Source: Hydra vulgaris (Eukaryota; Cnidaria; Hydrozoa; Anthoathecata; Hydridae). From it: a stretch of DNA of 64,000 nt. A program made the translations under genes and the position numbers. Positions 14,732 to 64,000 of this stretch are shown here, piece after piece (the first letter of the stretch is position 1; every line of letters starts with the position of its first letter). The notes beneath the pieces are model-generated. The model saw only the letters and a list, made by a program, of their open reading frames with translations, ran no database searches and was not told where the DNA came from. The DNA lies in the NCBI RefSeq assembly GCF_038396675.1, contig NC_088922.1, forward strand, positions 19,355,001-19,419,000. Direction: 5' to 3'.

Positions 14732-15648
14732 TAGGGGAGCCCGGGGCTAGTTGGCCGCAGGGGTAAGTTGACGAACTGCGTTTATCTTTAGAGCCTTTCA
14801 TCAGAAAGTGACAAAAATTACTCAGAAACTTCCTTATTAACTATTTCATCATTCACTGTAGCATTGATTCGCGCATGCGCATGGGAGATATTGAGATTTA
14901 TGCGTTTTTTGGACAAAAACGTAACTTTTAGAGCATCGCTTCCTTTTTACTTTACAAAGAAAATATTTAGTCGTATGAAAAAAAAATTATTGTAAAAGTT
15001 CCAGTCACAATTGGTTTACTATATCCAGTCAGACTTTTTTTTCAAAGCTGCCGTTTTTCAGGATCTTTAGACTGTTTATTAAAAAAGTTTTCGAGGTAAG
15101 TTGACAAATTTTTCACGGGGTAAGTTGGCTCATAGCATTTACTATGGAAAAAAATATTTATTTTTATAAAATTATTATTATTATTTTTTTTTAATTTTTA
15201 ACAATATTGAAAATATTTATTCTTACAAAAAAATTAAAAAAAAATTTTTTTTAGTTTTTTTTTCCTACAGATAAAAGGTGGGCTACTGTTTGGCTTTTAC
15301 ACGGACTAATATTTGGTACCAGCTAAAAGTAATATTAAATTTTGGTATAAAATTGTTGTAAAAATTAATTTAAAAAAAATTTCTATTAATTTTGTACTTA
15401 AAAGTGCATTAATAATCATTTTTATAGTTTGCGCCAACTTACCCGTGGTGGGGTAAGTTGGTGCAAATTTTTTTTTTTTGTGGGTCCGGAAAGGCCCCAA
15501 AAAATTTTTTTTTGTAAATGAATGCAAATTTTATAAGATACCCTAATCCATACTCTTTAAGACTACACTTTATATTAAAAAAAATGTACTGTTAGGGCTA
15601 CAGAGCTCATAGAGTAAAAACCGAGCCAACTAGCCCCGGTCTCCCCTA
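14732..15648. mobile_element. 917-bp TA-flanked MITE, copy 2 (sister family)
   Basis: Starts TAGGGGAGCCCGGGGCTAGT and ends in its inverted copy (ACTAGCCCCGGTCTCCCCTA). Internal GGTAAGTTGNC motifs recur (14763, 15093, 15119, 15450). It shares interior sequence with copy 1, including the palindrome GCGCATGCGCAT, GCATCGCTT followed by an ACTTTAC end, and a CAGAAA-rich block, although the repeated motif and terminal bases differ. Confidence 0.8.
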
Positions 15649-17553
15649 CGCTCTTTTTTATGTACTATTTATTAAAGCACTTAAAAATAATAGAAATTAT
15701 AGACATGCTAGTATTCAAAAAATTCAAAATTAAAAAAAATTCTTTGTCAATTATATTACTACGTTTTGCAATAATTAAAATTTTACAACAAATTCTATTA
15801 TCTTCAGCAATAATTGAAATTTTTAAAAATTAATTTTTAATAAATTGCATAACTTTTCAAATTGATTTTTGATTTTTCAATAATTAAAATTTATAAAATT
15901 GAAACTAAAACGTCTTATACTATAGACCTACTAATTGCAATTACGCAAATTCTATTTCAGAAACTTTCACAATTTGTTAAGTTTTCTTTTTATTTGTTTA
16001 CTTTATCCAATCGTTTTTATTTTTTATCTTGTTATTTGCTAGTTTGTTTCTGACTAATATATCCAATCATATAATAAAATATTAGCTAATTTTCATTTTA
16101 ATAGATAATAAAAAAAATCTTTAATCAACTAAATATTTTAGATAATTCCTTTATTATTCTTATAACACTTTTTTTTAAAAGTCATACTTTTACCTATACG
16201 ATTTAAATGGTGATTTATTTTGTCTTTAATTGGTACCTATCTTGCCTTTAAATGATAACTTGTTGTTAAAAAGTTTAATATAAATAATAATAATGAAGAT
16301 AATAACAATGTAGATAATAAATCTACATTATTATTAAATAAAAGTATATTAGAACAACTTATACAAAATATAACAAAAACAACAACAACAACACTTTTTC
16401 AACTGCTCAAATATCTATAGAACCGAATTGAAACCGAATCCATACCCTAGAAGCAAAAATAAAAGATAAAAAAAAAAAAAAAAAAAAATTTAATGGTATT
16501 TCTAAAATACTTTTATGTGTTCCTTTTTTAGGGAGGAAGGGGGACATGTATTTGAAATTAAAAGGCAAACACAAAAATTGAGAAAGGGCAAACGCATTCA
16601 ATACTGCTCTCGATGCTCTAATTTAACATATAAGTGACAGTTTTAAGCTACATAAAAGGCGACAGTTTTTCTTTCCAATGACTTTTATTTTAGCATCTAA
16701 TAGTAGGTGTAGAAGAAATGGAAAACTTTAGCGCAGTTTTATGTGAACGATGGGGATGAAGAGAAACTTATTGGAGAGGTTCGTCATCTGGATACTTTAA
16801 AGCACTAAATTTAAAAAAATATCATAAAATGTTAGATAAATAGGTAAAAAGTGTAGGTACTTTTAGGGAGGTGGAGGGTACTCAAAAATGGATATTGCAA
16901 AATGCGCGGGAAGGGGGGTGGGAAATGTGGATGAAAAAAAAGCGTACGTACTTTATAAACGACCCCTAAGCCTATATACGGTTTGTTAAACCAATATACG
17001 AACAAAAAAGTTCTTGGTTAACGATACATTTTATAAATAATGCAATCAAAACAAACAAAAAGAAGGATATTTCCCACAAACGTGCATTCGCTAAGTGTAA
17101 CTCATCAACTAATTATACCAATCGTCGAACTAAGTGGTGCAAAGACAAAATTTGGTGCTATTCACACACACGCACAAAAAAAAAAGACATTCGGCAAATT
17201 ATTAAAAATCCCATGTGTTTCTGCTCATGTACACAAACACTGGCATTTTAATTTTTGGAAAAAATTCTCACAGCTTTAGTGTTTTCATCGTTATTCTTTA
17301 TTACTGATATGTTTGATACTTGGCTGTTAATGGAAAGATAATCAATTTTTTGTGTGAATGTAATTTAAAAACTTAAAATATAACTGATTATTTATGAGTG
17401 AATGTGGATTTCTTTGAATTCTATTCTAAACATAAACTCTGAATTACATTTAAAACCAAGTAATATAGGGCTGCAATTGTGTTATATATTAAAAGTTATT
17501 AATCAAAACGAAAAATAGCAAAAATTAATTACTTTCATACTAATTTAATGACT
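15649..17553. other. Long non-coding stretch
   Basis: AT-rich, with short A/T homopolymers (16468-16490). Near 16945-16972 it has TACGTACTTTATAAACGACC followed by CCT, which resembles a common DNA-transposon terminus, but no partner was found. An open stretch at 17040-17279 has no recognisable product and no family features. Confidence 0.5.
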
Positions 17554-17880
17554 GTATTACAGTTTGTTACTCAGAAACTTGTTACTCAGAAACTAGTCAC
17601 TTAGAAAATAGACTCATTAAGTCTTAATAACAAATTGAAAATAGCCTCAATAAGTCTAAGATGCCTGTAAATTACAGACTGTTACACTATAATACAGTGT
17701 AAAGTATTTTGTTATAGTCTGATGCAAAATATGTTACAGTCATACTAGACTTATTGAGTCAATCTGTATTATATCTAAAACACTTTGATATTTTAGACTG
17801 GCCTCATTGATGAGGTCATACTAAAACAGTCATCGTGGGCTTATGCTCATACATTGACTGAGGGTGTAGCAGTATCTTGA
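17554..17880. repeat. Inverted/direct short-repeat region
   Basis: GTTACTCAGAAACT is repeated directly at 17568-17600. GACTCATTAAGTC and the complementary GACTTATTGAGTC lie about 140 bp apart, and ACAGTGTAAAG/ACACTATAATACAGTGT palindromes sit between. The end near 17854 carries CATTGACTGAGGGT, seen in other repeats of this window. Likely a decayed MITE. Confidence 0.45.
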
Positions 17881-18021
17881 TTTTAAAGAGTTAAATTATA
17901 GAACAAAAAAATCTTTATTAAAATTATTGTTTTTTGTTCTTTTCCTGAAAAAATTGTTAAGATTAAAGTCGGTATTTTAAAGTTTAAAGTGGGCAAAAGG
18001 CTGCCTGACCTTAATTCTGAT

Positions 18022-18235
<214 letters not shown>

Positions 18236-18300
18236 TAAATAAATAAATAAATAAAATATATTTCAGACAACAGGCATGTACAAATTAGGTGCTAGGTCCA

Positions 18301-18303
18301 TAG

Positions 18304-18334
<31 letters not shown>

Positions 18335-19150
18335 TAAAATTTTTATTTTAAAATTTTTTTAAATTAATTCATAGAGTGATTCACCAAGGTACAAGCCATC
18401 AACTGTTTACGAAAAGATGTCTATAGTTTAAGATAATTGTATGAAAAGATGGTAATCTGAACTCTAAAAGCATGTAAGATATACTATCATATTTGTTGTA
18501 TCCGAAAAACATTTTAGCACATTTGTTGTAGCAATACTGAAGGCGTGCCATTATTTTATCATTATAATTTTGCCACAAAGGAACACCATATAAACAAATG
18601 CAATATGCTTTAAACAGTTTAACCTTCACTCTGGTGGAACATAAATGAAAGCGTCTAATTAAGATATTTGTACGTGTGTAAAGGCCCTTCACCTCTTTGA
18701 TTATATCAAGATCATCGGTAAGGTCATTTTTAATTATATGACCAAGGTATTTGAAAGATTCAACAAAAGCAATTTCACATCCTGACACGCATAATTCTGG
18801 GAAGGAGTTTGATATAACTTTTGATTTTTGAGTTGGATTAAACACCATACATACAGTTTTCTTGGTATTAAAGGACATGTTAATTAAGGAAGATTCCTTA
18901 TTTGTAAAGCTAATTAGTTTCTGAAGAGAAAACCAAGAAGACGCAATTAGAACCATATCATCAGCATAGGCCAACACATTCATGAATATACCACCTATAT
19001 TACATCCAATACGAAGGTTTGATATTGATGAAATCAAATCTTGTATGTAAAAGTTAAATAGAAGTGGTGACAATATACTTCCTAGACGAACCCCATTCCC
19101 AATTCCAAAACTGTTTGATTTTGTTTTCTGCCATTGAACAGACATTTGTT
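18301..19150 (-). mobile_element. 5'-truncated LINE with RT domain and poly(A) tail
   Basis: The minus strand has an uninterrupted 248-codon frame (19145-18399) encoding part of a non-LTR reverse transcriptase: VRLGSILSPLLFNFYIQDL (palm motif), then LAYADDMVLIASS (YADD catalytic box), NTKKTVCMVF, FKYLGHIIKND, and the C-terminal YCYNKCAKMFFGYNKYDSIS. A T-run at 18301-18329 on the plus strand is the poly(A) tail of the insertion. The 5' truncation lies about 25 bp from a (TA)n tract. CR1/Jockey-like; exact clade not decided. The length of open frame suggests a fairly recent insertion. Confidence 0.85.
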
Positions 19151-19168
19151 GATTACTGTACCAAAATA

Positions 19169-19170
19169 CA

Positions 19171-19263
<93 letters not shown>

Positions 19264-19268
19264 TATAT
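19169..19268. repeat. (TA)n microsatellite bordering PLE copy 1
   Basis: About 100 bp of TA repeats, meeting the inverted arm of the Penelope-like element at 19269. Confidence 0.97.
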
Positions 19269-19317
19269 AAATTAGTAAAAACACTTATCTAATTTTTGAT
19301 TACTTCAACACTGTGTT
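19269..19317 (+). repeat. Inverted arm A of PLE copy 1
   Basis: 49 bp, matching the reverse complement of 20412-20460 with one mismatch. It runs from AAATTAGTAAAAACAC to AACACTGTGTT. Confidence 0.9.
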
Positions 19318-19343
19318 TCACCATCAGTAGGTTCATCAGGAAG
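19303..19343 (-). ncRNA. Hammerhead ribozyme motif, type I (PLE copy 1)
   Basis: Minus-strand RNA reads helix I CUUC, then CUGAUGA, helix II ACC/GGU closing a 7-nt loop, GAAA, a 3-bp helix III (C-A with U-G plus the A-U pair) with loop CAG, GUU, then GAAG to close helix I. Cleavage is predicted after the final U of GUU, between plus-strand positions 19307 and 19306. All conserved core bases are present. Confidence 0.75.
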
Positions 19344-19523
19344 AATGTCTAAACATAAAAAAATTTTCAAATTATAGAAAAATATTTCACAGGAAATTGG
19401 TAATCGTTATAATTAATTATGTAATAACTGTAGTATTTTGCAACGAGGAGGTTGCATCAACTACATTAGATAATTAAAAAATCATGAAAAGAATTCTTTA
19501 GAATTAGGATAAATTTGGACTGG

Positions 19524-20288
19524 TCAATTGTTTTTATAATTTTTTAAAAGGAACTTATTTTCATGTCTGCATTTAGAAATTAATTCTGATTTTTTATTCA
19601 GAAAATTTTCTTGATCTAAATGAGTAATAATTTCAAATTTTTCTTGTAAACATAGTATACATTTTTTGGAAATGTTATTATAGGCAGGCGCAGTTTTTAG
19701 GATAGACCAGTTTAATTTAAAATTAATATTTTTTTCTTTTGGTTGCCAAATATATTTAGACAGCATAGTCTCTTTTGAGTATTTTTTATGTTTAAAAGAT
19801 TGTTTGTGATTGGCATAACGTTTTTTCCATTTGCCCTCGGTTAAGACAATATAATGTTTATCAGGGTTGTTTTGCGAGGAAACAATGCATTTGTAAATAA
19901 TATTTTTTGATAAGCATTTGCCATTCATAGGGCAGTCAAGTTTTTGCTTGCAGTTACAATTTTCAGTATTTTTTTCTTTGAGAAATTCATTTTTATTAAT
20001 CAATGCAAAATTATGGCCTTTCATAATTCTTTCAATATTTTTTGTACAGCTATAGCTTTCTTTAATAGTGTTTCTGTTAAAAATTTTGTGCAATTTATTA
20101 GAGGGAGAGAAATGTTTGTCAACTAATTTTAAAAACGCTTTTCCAATGTTTGTTGAAACATTTTTGCTGTACGGAGGGTTGAACCAAATTCTATTTCTAT
20201 TTCTATTTCGCTTTTTTGCAATTTTTGTTTCAAATTTTTTTAAGAGCATTTTCATACACGCGTTTGGAAGAGTTGAAAATATTTTCAT
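19524..20288 (-). pseudogene. PLE GIY-YIG endonuclease domain
   Basis: Open frame of 254 codons covering the linker and GIY-YIG domain described for the parent element. GIY is IIY and YIG is YIV, so the catalytic signature is weakened. The true upstream coding continues in another frame from 20433, so the apparent ATG at 20288 is not a real start. Confidence 0.8.
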
Positions 20289-20411
20289 TAGAGGAGTTTT
20301 GATTAATTCTATTGTTAATTGAAATGGGAATTTGTTTTAAAATTTGAGGGGGATGATTCGAATTAATATTAATATACGATAATTCATCGTTAGGTTTTGT
20401 ATATATTTTAG

Positions 20412-20460
20412 AACACAGTGTTAAAGTAATCAAAAATTAGATAAGTGTTTTTACTAATTT
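20412..20460 (-). repeat. Inverted arm B of PLE copy 1
   Basis: Partner of 19269-19317. Beyond it (20461-20526) lies a further terminal segment shared with PLE copy 2 but absent from the other end of this copy. Confidence 0.9.
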
Positions 20461-20518
20461 ATTATTGCTCTGTTCTTTTAGAACATTGAACACTCTGTTT
20501 GTAGAATACACTAACATA

Positions 20519-20898
<380 letters not shown>

Positions 20899-21040
20899 GG
20901 AGTTTTGCTACATTGACTATCTTATAGCCTGCTGCTACAAGGAAGTGCTGCTACATTGACTATCTTACAGTCTGCTGCTACAAGAGAGTGTTGCTGCATC
21001 GACTATCTTATAGCCTGACTTGCAACGGAGTGCTGCCACA
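20899..21040. repeat. 42-43 bp tandem repeat, about 3.3 units
   Basis: Units start near 20899, 20941, 20984 and 21027, each with GCTRCATYGACTATCTTAYA followed by GYCTG. The end runs into CATTGAGGGTTTGG. Relatively GC-rich for this window. Confidence 0.85.
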
Positions 21041-21149
21041 TCCATTGAGGGTTTGGTTAGAGCAGACAGTCTATGAAATGATAAAAACAACAACTTTTTT
21101 TTAAAAACAATCTAAAACTAACCTAGGAATAATTAGAAACAACCATGCA

Positions 21150-21151
<2 letters not shown>

Positions 21152-21189
<38 letters not shown>
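21152..21189. repeat. (TA)n microsatellite
   Basis: 38 bp of TA repeats. Confidence 0.95.
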
Positions 21190-21195
<6 letters not shown>

Positions 21196-21365
21196 AAATA
21201 ATTTTATTTCAGTATATGCATTAATTTTGCAAAGTTGAACTTTATATTTATGCAAAAAAGTGTTTCCAATTTAGCAACTTAAACACTTAATGAGCACAGT
21301 TCTTAAAATATTTTGTTGAGTGATCAAGTTATATTGATTACATTATTAGTGTATACTTACACTGC

Positions 21366-21562
21366 CAGGGCCTATTCTAGGAAAAAAATTTTGGGTAATG
21401 GTACCCCCTCATTCTGGCAAAATGTTGTTTTCTTTTTGCGGAAAAATGGCATTTATATCGCAAAAAGAAAACAACATTTGCTGTAAAAATCGTTAAAAAT
21501 TTTAATTTGGGCGGCACCCAAATATGGTCGACGCTATTGAAAATGGTCTAGAATAGCCCCTG
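21366..21562. mobile_element. 197-bp MITE with CAGGGCCTATTCTAG termini
   Basis: TIRs CAGGGCCTATTCTAG and CTAGAATAGCCCCTG (one mismatch). Contains a perfect hairpin (21420-21440 with 21459-21479, AAATGTTGTTTTCTTTTTGC and its complement). The CAGGG terminus is hAT-like, but the 8-bp flanks do not match. Its right half recurs at about 53,080-53,180. Confidence 0.75.
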
Positions 21563-22118
21563 ACTACTAAACACACTATTTGAAAATTTACTCTAACATT
21601 GCTTAAACTAATCAATTTTTATTTAAATAATATTCCAATTTTAATGTTTGAAATTTTGAGAATTGAATTTTTAGATAAGGTACCCAAATTTTGTTTTTTA
21701 TTAATATTAAGTTTAGTTTTTTAAAAGAATATGAATATTATTCACTTAATTTATTATTTCTGTTTTTAATCTAGCATGGATAATAACTCAAGTATGTAGT
21801 TTTTTTGTTTAGTATGTCTGTCTGGTATGCTTTTTTTCAATTGATCAAATGGGTTGATTTGTTTTATAAAGTCGGGAAAAATGTAGAGTAGTAGAAAAAA
21901 AATTTGAACAAGAAAATTATAGAAAAATAGTTAAAAAATTATCATAATTAAAAAAAATCTTTTTTTATAGATATTTGTTTATAAAAAAATTTTAAAAATA
22001 ATTATATTTATAAATAAAAGAAACTCATACTGATTTAAAAAGAAAGTTTTAAAAATTTCCTATAGCAATAAGAAAATAAGTTCAAAAAAAGGTAAGCAAT
22101 ACTAAAAATACTACTCAA
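21563..22118. promoter_or_regulatory. POP1 upstream region
   Basis: AT-rich DNA before the POP1 start. No TATA box or initiator can be singled out in such composition. A candidate acceptor CCTATAG ends at 22065, 53 nt before the ATG. Confidence 0.35.
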
Positions 22119-52320
<30,202 letters not shown>

Positions 52321-52604
52321 GCTTTGTTTGAATTAATGAATGTTTCTTGTGAAATAATGTACGCTTTTTTTTTTTCCTGAGTTGTTTTTTTGTTTATTAA
52401 TTTCTACTAATTAAAAGCTTGTGTTGTTTTGAAAGGTTGTTGTTTTTTTTTTAATATTTAAATACTTTTAATGTTTTCAATATTTGTTAAAAGTTAAATC
52501 TCCAAATTTAATTTTTAATTATCTTTATTTTAACTTTCAGTTTTATAGTTTTAGTTTTCTTAATGATGAATTTTTTTACAGCTAAAAATATTAAAAAATT
52601 TTTA
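52321..52604 (+). other. POP1-WDR18 intergenic spacer
   Basis: This 284-bp T-rich spacer joins the POP1 stop to the WDR18 start on the same strand. It has no canonical AATAAA; one ATTAAA occurs near 52409. Several polypyrimidine-AG sites cluster toward the 3' end (near 52540, 52548, 52554 and 52581). The spacing looks like an operon junction with trans-splicing, or a very compact terminator-promoter pair. Confidence 0.8.
52571..52581 (+). promoter_or_regulatory. Candidate spliced-leader acceptor of WDR18
   Basis: TTTTTTTACAG lies 23 bp before the WDR18 ATG. Splicing here removes two upstream in-frame ATGs (52563, 52566) that would add 14 unconserved residues. No matching donor is evident in the short spacer, so a trans-splice acceptor is plausible. 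Inferred from the sequence only. Confidence 0.45.

Positions 52605-64000
<11,396 letters not shown>

Noticed and set aside
17040-17279. A 79-codon ORF
   Set aside because: No recognisable domain, no splice context, AT-rich surroundings and no supporting structure.
52563-52604. An upstream WDR18 start giving 14 more residues
   Set aside because: The extension is Asn/Lys/Phe-rich and unlike the family, while the ATG at 52605 aligns with the usual N-terminus and an acceptor lies between them.

Overview
The window is AT-rich animal nuclear DNA and most resembles a Hydra-like hydrozoan cnidarian. It carries split metazoan genes with short exons and GT-AG introns, many (TA)n microsatellites, and a dense mix of decayed hAT, P-like, Penelope-like, CR1-like and Helitron elements. 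The species is inferred from this style, not proven. No rRNA gene, functional tRNA, CRISPR array or prokaryotic gene was seen.

Layout: positions 1-22,100 are intergenic and hold only mobile-element remains. These are an antisense BED-finger hAT (1-1994), an antisense CR1-like LINE (2.56-4.02 kb), several TIR-flanked non-autonomous elements, a degraded sense hAT (7.36-11.1 kb) with a second hAT C-terminus beside it, two sister TA-flanked MITEs (12,533-13,439 and 14,732-15,648), an antisense LINE reverse transcriptase (18.3-19.15 kb), and a Penelope-like (PLE) GIY-YIG fragment (19.27-20.5 kb). Positions 22,119-52,320 are POP1, the RNase P/MRP protein subunit: nine plus-strand exons that join in frame to 733 codons. 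Its introns 2, 6 and 7 are swollen by transposons: a sense LINE, a long-TIR element of unknown class, a SINE inside a CR1-like LINE, a 5.1-kb P-like element with a broken THAP domain, a ZMYM1-like hAT, and a Helitron/PIF1 helicase fragment. WDR18 (Rix1-complex WD40 protein) starts only 284 bp after the POP1 stop, on the same strand, and leaves the window after its third exon.

POP1 and WDR18 both act in pre-rRNA processing: POP1 in RNase P/MRP, WDR18 in the PELP1-TEX10-WDR18 complex. Their tight head-to-tail spacing, with a polypyrimidine-AG just before the WDR18 start codon, suggests a spliced-leader operon.

Most notable observations: (1) two PLE fragments 39 kb apart each end in a sequence that folds as a type I hammerhead ribozyme, with compensatory differences in two helices; both are bracketed by 40-49 bp inverted arms and then by (TA)n tracts; (2) the candidate POP1-WDR18 operon; (3) many unrelated, nearly perfect DNA hairpins, the largest with 62-bp arms in POP1 intron 2; (4) a P-like element with a recognisable but stop-broken THAP finger; (5) a MITE family with four copies, three of which touch (TA) tracts. 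All calls come from reading the sequence; no database search was run.
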